Notes: generated from the letters alone by a model not told the origin. Shown: positions 44,717-52,815, counted from the stretch's first letter. The stretch: 64,000 nt of DNA from Tritonibacter litoralis (GCF_009496005.1 NZ_WIBF01000010.1:1-64000), one strand, 5' to 3'. Numbers and translations are program-made.

Positions 44717-47350
44717 ATGACACAGCAGGACCACACCCAAGGGAGTGCGGCCGCAGACGCGATGGTGGCCGAAGCGGACACCGGCGCGCGCAACGCCACC
44801 GGCGTGCAGGGCAAGACCATCCTGGCGCTTTGTATTATCTGGTCTTTATTCCAGCTTTATATCGCCTCCAAACTGCCCGGCATCATGGCGCAGCTGACGG
44901 GGTTTTCGGATTTCGCCAATATCGTGGCGCAAGCGCGTTATGTGCACTTGGCCTTTGCCATTGCGCTGGCCACTCTTGCTTTCCCGCTGTTCAAAACCTC
45001 ACCACGTGATCGTATTCCGGCCTATGACTGGGTGCTGTTGGCGCTGGGGGTCGGGGCCTGTCTCTATCTGGTGATCTTCCGCTATCAGATTGCTGACCGC
45101 CCAGGTCTGTGGAGCACCAGCGATATCGCGGTATCAGCCACCGGCATGGTGGTTTTGATGGTCTGCGTCTACCGCGCGCTTGGTCTGCCGCTGGTCATCA
45201 TTGCCTCTGCCTTTGTGCTGTTTGCTTTCTTTGGTGGCTATTCCGAATGGGTGCGCGAGCTGACGAATTACGGCGGCGCCTCCCTCAGCAAGGCTCTGGG
45301 GCATTACTGGATGCAAACTGAAGGCGTCTTTGGCGTGGCCCTTGGGGTGTCGACCACGATGATCTTTTTGTTTGTTCTGTTTGGCGCGCTTTTGGACCGT
45401 GCAGGCGGCGGCAATTGGTTCATCAAAGTTGCCATTGCCCTCTTGGGTGCGCTGCGCGGCGGCCCGGCCAAAGCGTCCGTCCTGTCATCTATGCTGACCG
45501 GCATGATCTCCGGCTCGTCCATCGCCAACACCGTGACCACCGGCACCTTTACCATTCCTCTGATGAAGCGCATTGGCTTTCCAGCGGAAAAGGCGGGCGC
45601 GGTAGAGGTTGCCTCCTCCACCAATGGTCAGCTGACCCCGCCTGTGATGGGGGCCGCGGCCTTCCTGATGGTGGAATACGTCAACATTCCCTACATCGAC
45701 GTGGTGAAACATGCGTTTCTGCCTGCGGTGATCTCTTACATCGCGCTGTTGTACATTGTGCATCTGGAGAGCCTGAAGATCGGCCTTGAAGGTCTGCACA
45801 AACGCGGGCGCAAGATCGGGGTTTTGATGATCCTGATCCTGTTCCTCTCTGGTTTCATCTTCCTCGGATTGGCGACCTTCCTGATGATCGGCGTGCGTGC
45901 GCTCTTGGATCCCATTATGGGCGACACGATCTATGCGGCCCTGGCCATTGTGGCGGTGCTGTATGTTGTGCTGGTTGCTGTGGCTGCGCGGTATCCGGAT
46001 GTTGAGGTCGACGATCCCAACGCCGCCGTACCCGAAGCACCGCGCCTGACGCCGACGCTGTTGGGCGGAGCCTATTTCGCGCTGCCGATCTTCATTTTGG
46101 TGTGGAACCTGATGGTGCGCACCGAAAGCCTGGACCGGCTGTCCCCGGCCTTGTCCGCATTTTGGGCAACCATCTTTATGGTCATCGTTGCGCTGACGCA
46201 CCGCCCCCTCAAAGCGTTCTTTCGCCAGCATGATTTTGTGGCCGAGGTCACGGCAGGCTGGAACGATTTTGTCCAAGGTCTGATCATGGGCGCGCGCAAT
46301 ATGATCGGGATTGGTGTCGCCACCGGTGCCGCTGGCATCATTGTTGGCACCATCTCTTTGACCGGCGCGCATCAGGTGATCGCACAGGTGATCGAGGTTG
46401 TCTCGGGCGGGAACCTGATGGTTCTGCTGTTCCTGGTTGCGATCCTGTCGCTGATCCTGGGCATGGGGCTGCCGACCACCGCGAACTATATCGTCGTGTC
46501 CAGCCTGATGGCTCCGGTGATTGTCACTGTGGGCGCGCAGGCGGGCCTGACCGTGCCCCTGATCGCCGTTCATATGTTTGTGTTCTACTTTGGCATCCTC
46601 GCCGATGACACGCCACCCGTGGGCCTTGCGGCTTATGCGGCGGCTGCGATCTCGCGTGGGGATCCGATCAAGACCGGCATCCAGGGCTTTGGCTATGACA
46701 TCCGCACGGCGTTGTTGCCGTTCCTGTTCATCTTCAACACTGATCTGTTGTTGATTGACGTGGGGCCGCTCAAGGCGGTGTTTGTCTTTGCCGTGGCTTT
46801 GGTGGCGATGCTCTTGTTTGCGGCAGCAACCCAAGGGTACTTCATCGCAAAATCCCGACTATGGGAAACCGCTGCGCTGCTGCTGATTGCCTTCACGCTG
46901 TTCCGTCCGGGCTACTTCCTCGACATGGTGTCCGAAAAATACGCCGAAGCCTCTGGCCCGGCGGCGATCACCCTCATGTCTGAACAGGCGGATGCCAGCG
47001 ACATCAGGCTTGTGGTCGCAGGACCGGATTTTGACACTGGCGACATACGACGCACCACCGTTGTGATTCCCGCCGTTGCAGGCGACGGCACCGCGGCACT
47101 GGATGATCAAGGGCTGACAGTCCTGCAGGATGGCGACACGCTGGCGCTCGAGGAACCCTTCCCCGGCACGCCACATTTCGACACGCTGGGGACGGAATAT
47201 GATTTCTATGGCGACACGCCGGTTCAGATTGAACTGGTTCAAGTGGAAAATGACCGCCTGCCCAAAGAGATCTTCTTCATCCCGGCCTTCCTGTTGTTGG
47301 CGGCTTTGGTCCTGATCCAGCGCCGCCGCGCCACCCAACCTGCGTTTTAG
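44717..47350 (+). CDS. TRAP transporter fused permease (DctQM type) with DUF3394
   Basis: An 877-residue membrane protein fusing the small four-helix and large twelve-helix TRAP subunits. GMISGSSIANTVTTGTFTIPLMKRIGF and ILGMGLPTTANYIVVSSLMAPV are typical large-subunit loops. A C-terminal soluble segment (about 755-845, from DIRLVVAGPDF) followed by a final helix matches DUF3394, found in TAXI-associated permeases. It uses the Na+ or H+ gradient with the TAXI protein. The start at 44717 has CAGGGG upstream. Confidence 0.92.
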   Translation: MTQQDHTQGSAAADAMVAEADTGARNATGVQGKTILALCIIWSLFQLYIASKLPGIMAQLTGFSDFANIVAQARYVHLAFAIALATLAFPLFKTSPRDRIPAYDWVLLALGVGACLYLVIFRYQIADRPGLWSTSDIAVSATGMVVLMVCVYRALGLPLVIIASAFVLFAFFGGYSEWVRELTNYGGASLSKALGHYWMQTEGVFGVALGVSTTMIFLFVLFGALLDRAGGGNWFIKVAIALLGALRGGPAKASVLSSMLTGMISGSSIANTVTTGTFTIPLMKRIGFPAEKAGAVEVASSTNGQLTPPVMGAAAFLMVEYVNIPYIDVVKHAFLPAVISYIALLYIVHLESLKIGLEGLHKRGRKIGVLMILILFLSGFIFLGLATFLMIGVRALLDPIMGDTIYAALAIVAVLYVVLVAVAARYPDVEVDDPNAAVPEAPRLTPTLLGGAYFALPIFILVWNLMVRTESLDRLSPALSAFWATIFMVIVALTHRPLKAFFRQHDFVAEVTAGWNDFVQGLIMGARNMIGIGVATGAAGIIVGTISLTGAHQVIAQVIEVVSGGNLMVLLFLVAILSLILGMGLPTTANYIVVSSLMAPVIVTVGAQAGLTVPLIAVHMFVFYFGILADDTPPVGLAAYAAAAISRGDPIKTGIQGFGYDIRTALLPFLFIFNTDLLLIDVGPLKAVFVFAVALVAMLLFAAATQGYFIAKSRLWETAALLLIAFTLFRPGYFLDMVSEKYAEASGPAAITLMSEQADASDIRLVVAGPDFDTGDIRRTTVVIPAVAGDGTAALDDQGLTVLQDGDTLALEEPFPGTPHFDTLGTEYDFYGDTPVQIELVQVENDRLPKEIFFIPAFLLLAALVLIQRRRATQPAF

Positions 47351-47361
47351 GGGAGAGTAAG

Positions 47362-47787
47362 ATGTTCAAGACCATATTGCTTGCTGTTGATGTAAACGAT
47401 CCCAAAGGCGCCGAACGTCCAGCTGCAACAGCGCTGCAACTGGCTGGTGCCGCCGGGGCCAAGCTGCACATTATGAACGTGGTGCCTGATTTCGGGATGG
47501 CGATTGTGGGCTCCTTTTTCACCCAGGATCACAATGCCCAGATCATGGCGGAAGCCAAAACCGCACTGGAAACCTGGGCCAAGGCTTTGAAGGACGCCCC
47601 CAAAGATACGGTTCTCCACGTCGATCAAGGCACCATCTATGAGGAGGTTTTGAAAGAGGCTGCGCGGATCAAAGCCGATGCAATTGTTGTTGGGGCTCAT
47701 AAATCTCAGCTCAAGGACTACTTGATCGGCCCCAATGCGGCGCGGATTGCGCGTCATGCCCAGCAATCGGTGTTTGTCGTCCGATAA
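47362..47787 (+). CDS. Universal stress protein, UspA family
   Basis: A 141-residue Usp-fold protein. The N-terminal FKTILLAVDVNDPKG and the ATP-binding motif GAHKSQLKDYLIGPNAARIARHA (G-2x-G-9x-G-S/T-like) are visible. It is 11 bp downstream of the TRAP permease, as with TeaD of the ectoine TRAP system, where the Usp modulates transport. A perfect terminator follows. Confidence 0.88.
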   Translation: MFKTILLAVDVNDPKGAERPAATALQLAGAAGAKLHIMNVVPDFGMAIVGSFFTQDHNAQIMAEAKTALETWAKALKDAPKDTVLHVDQGTIYEEVLKEAARIKADAIVVGAHKSQLKDYLIGPNAARIARHAQQSVFVVR

Positions 47788-47797
47788 TGGCCTTGGT

Positions 47798-47831
47798 CAT
47801 GCGGGGCAGGTTTTTAGGGCCCCGCATGTTT
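47798..47831 (+). terminator. Terminator of TRAP-usp operon
   Basis: CATGCGGGGC (47798-47807) pairs with GCCCCGCATG (47819-47828) around an 11-nt loop, followed by TTT. Confidence 0.75.
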
Positions 47832-47850
47832 CCACAAAATACCAGAAAAA

Positions 47851-47917
47851 CTGCCTGGTAAATGTCTTGGAGCGCTAACCCCCTCCGGAGCGAACACCTC
47901 CAGATCTACCAAGGCAG
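47851..47917. ncRNA. Candidate structured RNA with CCCCCUCC loop
   Basis: A 67-nt element closes as CTGCCT-GGTA with TACC-A-AGGCAG. It continues as TTGGAG with CTCCAG, then CGCT with AGCG. On the plus strand the apical loop AACCCCCTCCGG exposes an anti-Shine-Dalgarno-like sequence, as in alphaproteobacterial sRNAs. On the minus strand the stem is followed by TTTTT and would act as a terminator for the guanidine operon. Orientation is undecided; I recognise no Rfam family. Confidence 0.35.
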
Positions 47918-47969
47918 GATCCCCAAAACCGATCGCAAAAGACCACTTGACGCTTGGGGTGGATAACAA

Positions 47970-47996
47970 CGCTCCCGCCCAAAAAAGGCGGGAGCG
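47970..47996 (-). terminator. Terminator of the guanidine operon
   Basis: CGCTCCCGCC (47970-47979) pairs perfectly with GGCGGGAGCG (47987-47996). It lies 28 bp after the stop of the last leftward gene, with a T-rich loop on that strand and TTGTTA after it. Confidence 0.6.
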
Positions 47997-48024
47997 AGCA
48001 ATACTTTTGAAAAACTCGTTTGGC

Positions 48025-48183
48025 TTAGCGCGAGCGGAAAAAGAAGTAGGCCGACGCCATCACAACCATTACCACCAGGATGGGGGTCACTTCGGTGCCA
48101 TGGGGATGCAGATGCGCCCCCTCATGGGCCCAAGCCGGAGCTGTTGCAGCCAGTGTCGCGGTTACGGTCAGAAGGGTTTTCAT
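48025..48183 (-). CDS. 52-residue His-containing membrane peptide
   Basis: A small gene overlooked by length cut-offs. The product has a signal peptide (MKTLLTVTATLAATAPAWA), then HEGAHLHPHGTE with four histidines, a membrane helix (TPILVVMVVMASAYFFF) and a basic end RSR. This predicts a periplasmic histidine patch tethered to the membrane. Its ATG overlaps the stop of the upstream His-rich gene as ATGA, strong evidence for translation in the operon. Metal (nickel or zinc) capture for the guanidine hydrolase is inferred; no family is recognised with certainty. Confidence 0.75.
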   Translation of the reverse strand: MKTLLTVTATLAATAPAWAHEGAHLHPHGTEVTPILVVMVVMASAYFFFRSR

Positions 48184-48641
48184 GTTTCGATTTCCTGTTT
48201 GCGTTCCAGTAGAAACTCACGAATGTCGCGGGTCTGTTTTTCATCCATAGAGACATAGATGAGCGCCATATTGGTTCGCTCTGTCACCATCTCACCCGGA
48301 AAAGGCAAGTAACTCAGCTCTCGCGAGCCAAAGGAAGGAGAGGCGGTGCCCACCTGCCATTCGGTCTTCAGCTCGATATCAATCAGCTTCAGCGCCTTGG
48401 CCCCATCCTTGGACGGGCGCTCAAATGGCACGCCGGCCAGTTTCAGATAGCTCGCCTTGTCTGTGGCCTGCAGAAACCCTTCGATAAACTGGGTCGCCAG
48501 AACTTGTAGATCTGCCGCCACATCTTCGGCATGCATATGAGAATGCAGGTGATCCCCATGGGCGTGGTTATGCCCTGCCCCATGATGATGGTGGTCAGGA
48601 TGATGGTGGTGATGGTCGTGTGGGTGATCGTGGGGCATCAT
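48180..48641 (-). CDS. His-rich putative metallochaperone
   Basis: A 153-residue soluble protein with 19 histidines in its first 37 residues, spaced as HDH, HHHHH, HHHH and HxH. A conserved-looking alpha/beta body follows (AEDVAADLQVLATQFIEGF...SFGSRELSYLPFPGEMVTERTNMALIY). The His-rich arm resembles those of nickel chaperones such as HypB or UreE, but the body has no GTPase P-loop. It overlaps both neighbours by 4 bp in the guanidine operon, directly after the hydrolase gene. Its likely role is nickel storage or delivery to that enzyme. Function not demonstrated from sequence. Confidence 0.8.
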   Translation of the reverse strand: MMPHDHPHDHHHHHPDHHHHGAGHNHAHGDHLHSHMHAEDVAADLQVLATQFIEGFLQATDKASYLKLAGVPFERPSKDGAKALKLIDIELKTEWQVGTASPSFGSRELSYLPFPGEMVTERTNMALIYVSMDEKQTRDIREFLLERKQEIET

Positions 48642-49912
48642 TCACCTATCTTATGAGGTTCAGCATTGGCCCAGCGTTTGCCCTCGAACTCGCCATGCGG
48701 GAGCGACACCGGCTTGTCGATATGACGCTTGTGCGCGCCCAGTTTGCCGTTTGACACCATTGCACCCAGCACATCCACGATAACACGCGTGCCCATCAGT
48801 GCCGTGATGTCCGACGTGTCATAGGGCGGTGAGACCTCGACCAGTTCCATGCCACAGATGCCTTCGGCAGCGATGCCAGAGGCCAGCGCCAGCGCTTCGC
48901 GCGGCAGGAAACCACCGGGTTCGGGCCAGCCTGTCCCTGGGACAAAGCCACAGTCGATGCTGTCGATGTCAAAGGACATATAGACCATATCCACATCTTT
49001 CCACGCCATCTCCAAAGCCATTTCGATGGTCTTGGCGATGCCCATCTTCTCAACGTCGCCCATGGTGATGATATTGGTGTTACGCTCGCGCGCGACTTTC
49101 ACCGCCTCGCGCGGAACCTGCCAGCCACCGATCCCGATCTGCACCAGATTGGTGGCCGGAACATTGGGCAGGTTGGTCGAATGGAACCAGGGCGTTGTGT
49201 GCATCCGCTCATCCAGGTCTTTCTCCTGAATGTCGGCGTGGCGGTCGAAATGCACGATACCGATCCGTTTGGACGTACATTCTGCGATGCCGCGCACACA
49301 AGGGAAGCCAATGGAATGATCGCCGCCAATCATGATCGGCAAGGACCCGGACGAGAATACATGGCTGACGCCACGGCTGATCTGGTCAAAGCTCTTTTCG
49401 ATATTGGCGGGGATCGTGAACACATCCCCTGCGTCACACAGTGTCATCTGTTCGCGCAGATCAACACCCAGCTCATAGTTATAGGGCGTATAAAGCGCCG
49501 AGATCTTGCGCACACCTTGCGGGCCGAACCGTGTGCCCGGACGGTAGGTGGTGCCGCCGTCAAACGGAATGCCCAGAACCGTTGCATCGTAATTCGCAAC
49601 ATCCAGCACATCTTCGGCATAGGGCGCTTTGAGGAAGGTGTTAATGCCCGCAAAATGCGGCAGCTCACCACGGGCAAAGGTTGGAATCGACTTATCCTCG
49701 ATCGTGTCCGCCCCCGTCAGCCCCATGCGCAGCGCCCAGCGGCGCTCTTCCTCAAGGCGGCCTTCGGGCAGGTCGGCTTCTTTTTGCATGGCTTTCCAAC
49801 CCGCGAGCTTAGTCAGATCGGGGTGGTGGGCGCGTCTGTCGCGCCGGTCCAATCGCGCCCGCTGATCGGCCGGATGGTGCGATCGGTTATGCGGTCGCTG
49901 TGTGAACAACAT
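48638..49912 (-). CDS. gdmH: Ureohydrolase, probable Ni-dependent guanidine hydrolase
   Basis: A 424-residue arginase/agmatinase-fold enzyme. Metal ligands are His199 (GGDHS), Asp223, His225 and Asp227 (HFDRHAD), and Asp315 and Asp317 (SFDIDSID). About 100 residues precede the core, longer than agmatinases and like GdmH of cyanobacteria. HFDRH replaces the usual HFDAH, and PGTGWPEPGG replaces PGTGTPEPGG. The start at 49912 is set by AAGGAG seven bases upstream and overlaps the ATPase gene by 26 bp. The guanidine-I riboswitch on this operon makes guanidine, giving urea and ammonium, the expected substrate. Agmatinase or guanidinobutyrase is the alternative. Confidence 0.85.
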   Translation of the reverse strand: MLFTQRPHNRSHHPADQRARLDRRDRRAHHPDLTKLAGWKAMQKEADLPEGRLEEERRWALRMGLTGADTIEDKSIPTFARGELPHFAGINTFLKAPYAEDVLDVANYDATVLGIPFDGGTTYRPGTRFGPQGVRKISALYTPYNYELGVDLREQMTLCDAGDVFTIPANIEKSFDQISRGVSHVFSSGSLPIMIGGDHSIGFPCVRGIAECTSKRIGIVHFDRHADIQEKDLDERMHTTPWFHSTNLPNVPATNLVQIGIGGWQVPREAVKVARERNTNIITMGDVEKMGIAKTIEMALEMAWKDVDMVYMSFDIDSIDCGFVPGTGWPEPGGFLPREALALASGIAAEGICGMELVEVSPPYDTSDITALMGTRVIVDVLGAMVSNGKLGAHKRHIDKPVSLPHGEFEGKRWANAEPHKIGE

Positions 49913-50660
49913 TTTCGTTCTCCTTGGTGGTTTGGAAAGGAATGCCGTTGTTACGGGCATCAAAGTCATAGGTGATCGTGGCGCCGTAACGCCCCGGATC
50001 ATGCGGGTCCCAGCGGGGCTTGTCGAAAACCAGACAACGGTCGCCCAGCTTGAAGCCTTCTTCCAGATCATGGGTGACCATAAAGACTGTCATATTGGTC
50101 TCGGCCCGCAGCTCTTGCAGAAAGTCATGCATTTTCAGCCGGGTGCCAGGATCCAGCGCGCCAAAAGGTTCATCCAGCAGCAACACCCTGGGTTTGGCTG
50201 TCAACGCCTGCCCAATGGCCAAACGCTGCTGCATCCCCCCCGAAAGCGCGGCGGGGTATTGCTCGGCCACGTGATTAAGACCGATCCGCTCCAACATCTC
50301 ATCCGCGCGTTCTACGGCCGCGCGCCGGGCGGTGCCAAACAGCCGCCCCCATGGGGTCTTGAACCCTTCGCCTGCGATCAGATTTTCGCGCACGGTCAGA
50401 TGCGGAAACACGGAATAGCGTTGAAACACAACGCCGCGCTCCAGGTTGGGCTCCACCGCCGGTTCACCGCCATCAATGCGAATGGTGCCTTTCTTGGGCG
50501 TCTCTTCCGCCAGAAGCATCCGCAGAAAAGTGGATTTGCCGCAGCCCGACGCGCCAACGATTGAGATAAACTCCCCCTCGTCCACGGTGACATTGACCCG
50601 TTCCAGGATCGAGCGATCGCCATAGGCCTGCCAGACGTTTGAGACATCAACAAAACTCAT
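49887..50660 (-). CDS. ABC transporter ATPase (nitrate/taurine type), guanidine uptake
   Basis: A 257-residue ATPase of the SsuB/TauB/NrtD group. Walker A is VGASGCGKSTFLR, the signature LSGGMQQRLAIGQAL, and Walker B RVLLLDEPFGALD, followed by the H-loop FMVTHDLEEGF. It starts at the ATGA overlap with the permease gene, and its 3' end overlaps the hydrolase gene. Position under the guanidine riboswitch indicates guanidine import, as for the related transporter next to cyanobacterial gdmH. Confidence 0.92.
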   Translation of the reverse strand: MSFVDVSNVWQAYGDRSILERVNVTVDEGEFISIVGASGCGKSTFLRMLLAEETPKKGTIRIDGGEPAVEPNLERGVVFQRYSVFPHLTVRENLIAGEGFKTPWGRLFGTARRAAVERADEMLERIGLNHVAEQYPAALSGGMQQRLAIGQALTAKPRVLLLDEPFGALDPGTRLKMHDFLQELRAETNMTVFMVTHDLEEGFKLGDRCLVFDKPRWDPHDPGRYGATITYDFDARNNGIPFQTTKENENVVHTATA

Positions 50661-51469
50661 AGACCCGCCTCCATCCATGGAAAGGCCTTGCGGGACAGGG
50701 TCTTGAGCAGCCAGTCGATGACAAAGGCCAGAAGCGTGATCCAGATGACGTAGGTCAGGATCACATCCATCGCGAGGTAACGGCGCACCAGAAAGATCCG
50801 GTAGCCCAGGCCCACGTTTGAAGCCACCGCTTCCGCCGCGATAAGGAACAGCCAAGCCGAGCCCAGCGACAGGCGGATGTTTGAAATCAAGCGCGGCAGC
50901 AGCTGTGGTAGAACCACGTTCAGCGCCACCACCCAGGTGGACGCACCAAGGGTCTGCGCCTTCACAAATTGTTCGCGGGGAATATCCAGCACCCGCTGTG
51001 ACAGATCTCGCGTCATGAAGGGCGTGATGCCAATGACAATCAGCACCACTTTGGACACTTCGCCAAGCCCAAAGACGATAAACAGGATCGGCAACAGCGC
51101 CAAAGGGGGCACCATGGACAGAACCGCGACAAAGCCGGACAGGCCGCTGCGGGCATAAGGCAAAAGGCCGATCGCCATACCAATTATCAGCGCAATCGTG
51201 GCCGAGATCACAACGCCCCCCATTAGACGTGCGAGGCTGGCGAATGTGTCTTTCCACAGCAGAATATCCTGACTGCGCCGGTCAGGTTCCGTGAACAGCC
51301 GCACCGCCGTGTCCCAGATGGTGCCGGGTGCCGGCAGCAGCTTGTCCGACGGGTTGGCCGTCAATCGGATCTCAGAGCCGATGGCATAGGCGGCCAGCAC
51401 AAGTATGAACGGCAGCATCGCCAAGGCCACCGCCCCGGGACGCGCCGGAATTTGGTTCATCAATCGCAT
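50657..51469 (-). CDS. ABC transporter permease (SsuC/TauC type)
   Basis: A 270-residue membrane protein with about six helices. The EAA loop region is REQFVKAQTLGASTWVVALNVVLPQLLPRL. The start at 51469 (MRLMNQIPARPG) has GAGGG upstream; an in-frame Met at 51460 is weaker. Second gene of the guanidine operon, 67 bp after the binding-protein gene and overlapping the ATPase gene by 4 bp. Confidence 0.9.
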   Translation of the reverse strand: MRLMNQIPARPGAVALAMLPFILVLAAYAIGSEIRLTANPSDKLLPAPGTIWDTAVRLFTEPDRRSQDILLWKDTFASLARLMGGVVISATIALIIGMAIGLLPYARSGLSGFVAVLSMVPPLALLPILFIVFGLGEVSKVVLIVIGITPFMTRDLSQRVLDIPREQFVKAQTLGASTWVVALNVVLPQLLPRLISNIRLSLGSAWLFLIAAEAVASNVGLGYRIFLVRRYLAMDVILTYVIWITLLAFVIDWLLKTLSRKAFPWMEAGL

Positions 51470-51536
51470 GGTGAAACCCTCGCTAAGTTGGTCCGTGAGT
51501 GGTGGGGCCACCGCATAGCCGCAGCCCCGCGAGGGA

Positions 51537-52604
51537 TCAGAGAGCGCCGTCGGCCGCCATTTGCATATAGGTCGCGTCAAACCGGAACTTCACATTGCCC
51601 GCGTCACCGGTTGTGCTGCCATCGGGGTACGCAATGCCCACAAAATCCGCGCTTGGCGCGCCCTCCCCCAAGATCCCCTTGTCAAACAGGAACTCTGCCA
51701 CATTGGTCATCGTGGTGGGCAAATCGGCGGATTGAGCCTGCGCGACAGCGTCTGCGGGATCAAAGAACATCTCTGTCGCGGCCAACTGCGCTTTATAGCC
51801 CGCCAAATCTGTGCCCGATGCTTCGGCCATTGCCGTCAACGTGGCTTCATCACCCGCTGCCATCAGCGACATGACCTCATACCATGCGCCCGCCACTGCT
51901 TTGCCAAACGCCGGATTGTCGGCCAGGGTTTCGGTGTTCACCACCATCAGGTCCAGGATTTCACCGGGGATTTTGGAGCTGTCAAACAGCACAGTCGCAT
52001 CGGGGTTTGATCCTGTGATCTCGGACACCAGCGGGTTCCAGGTCACCACCGATTTCACGTCCGAGGTCGCATAGGCCGCGATCATATCCGCGTCCGAAGT
52101 GTTGATGACCCCGCCAAGGTCCGCCTCTTTCAGGCCAACGGTGTCCAACCCGCGCGCCAGAAGGTAGTGTGAGACCGACAGCTCCACGAGGTTGACTGGC
52201 GCGCCTTTCAGATCTTCCAGCGTGCCTTCCCCTTTGAGGATCACTGCATCGTTGCCGTTGGAGTAGTCGCCAATAATCAGTGCCGTCGTGTCGACCCCAC
52301 CGCCAGAGGGGATCGAAAGCGTGTCCATATTGGTGGCCGATACGCCGTCAAATGCACCGGCTGTGTATTGGTTGATGGATTCCACATAGTCGTTGATCTG
52401 GACGATCTCCACGTCGATACCGTATTTTTCAGCCCATTTGTCCATGATGCCACTGTCTTCGAGATAGCCCCACGGCATCCAGCCCACATAAATGGACCAG
52501 GCCAGTTTGAACTCGGTCTTTTCCTCAGCAGCCAGTGGCGCGACGCTTCCGGCAAGAATACCTAATGCAAGAGCGGTAGCGGACAGAAACTTGGTCTTGG
52601 TCAT
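51537..52604 (-). CDS. ABC transporter substrate-binding protein (NMT1/SsuA-like)
   Basis: A 355-residue periplasmic binding protein with signal peptide (MTKTKFLSATALALGILAGS...PLAAEEK). FKLAWSIYVGWMPWGYLEDSGIMDKWAEKYGIDVEIVQ is the N-lobe pattern of nitrate/sulfonate/taurine binding proteins, rich in Trp that could cage a small cation by pi stacking. First gene after the guanidine-I riboswitch, 90 bp downstream of it, with GGGGAAAG before the ATG. Predicted ligand: guanidinium. Confidence 0.9.
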   Translation of the reverse strand: MTKTKFLSATALALGILAGSVAPLAAEEKTEFKLAWSIYVGWMPWGYLEDSGIMDKWAEKYGIDVEIVQINDYVESINQYTAGAFDGVSATNMDTLSIPSGGGVDTTALIIGDYSNGNDAVILKGEGTLEDLKGAPVNLVELSVSHYLLARGLDTVGLKEADLGGVINTSDADMIAAYATSDVKSVVTWNPLVSEITGSNPDATVLFDSSKIPGEILDLMVVNTETLADNPAFGKAVAGAWYEVMSLMAAGDEATLTAMAEASGTDLAGYKAQLAATEMFFDPADAVAQAQSADLPTTMTNVAEFLFDKGILGEGAPSADFVGIAYPDGSTTGDAGNVKFRFDATYMQMAADGAL

Positions 52605-52694
52605 GACTTTCCCCGTTGTCGCGTCCCGCCCATGTTTTTGATTGGTTTACGAGCCGCTGGCGGAACAAAGAGATAAGGCGCGGACGAAACCTGC

Positions 52695-52809
52695 GCAGTA
52701 CTCTCCCGGGATTTTGGCCCGCCGTGTGCCTAAGGGGAATTTGCCCCACAGGTGGCGCTTCTCGGACCAGACTTGTCAGTTTACGACAACGGAACCCTAA
52801 GCACCCTGC
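52695..52809 (-). promoter_or_regulatory. Guanidine-I (ykkC) riboswitch
   Basis: On the minus strand the conserved blocks appear in order. They are TTAGGGTTCCG (about 52790-52800), CTGGTCCGAGAA (52770-52759), ACACGGCGGG (52727-52718) and CAAAATCCCGGGAGAG (52716-52701). P1 is closed by GTGCT (52804-52800) with AGTAC (52702-52698), extended by GCA/TGC. These match the ykkC consensus (GGGUUCCG, CUGGUCCGAGAG, ACACGG, AAAAgCCCGGGAGA). Ligand binding normally switches the downstream genes on; 90 nt separate it from the first start codon. Confidence 0.93.
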
Positions 52810-52815
52810 AGCCTC

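Noticed and set aside
47881-47917. 4.5S SRP RNA at the usp/guanidine gap
   Set aside because: AAGGCAG and CTGCCTTGG look similar to parts of 4.5S RNA, but the invariant GGTCAGG...GGAAGCAGC domain is missing on both strands.
49887-51257. Single 456-residue ATPase starting at 51257
   Set aside because: The first 200 residues are an out-of-frame reading of the permease gene. The true ATPase starts at 50660 with the ATGA overlap.
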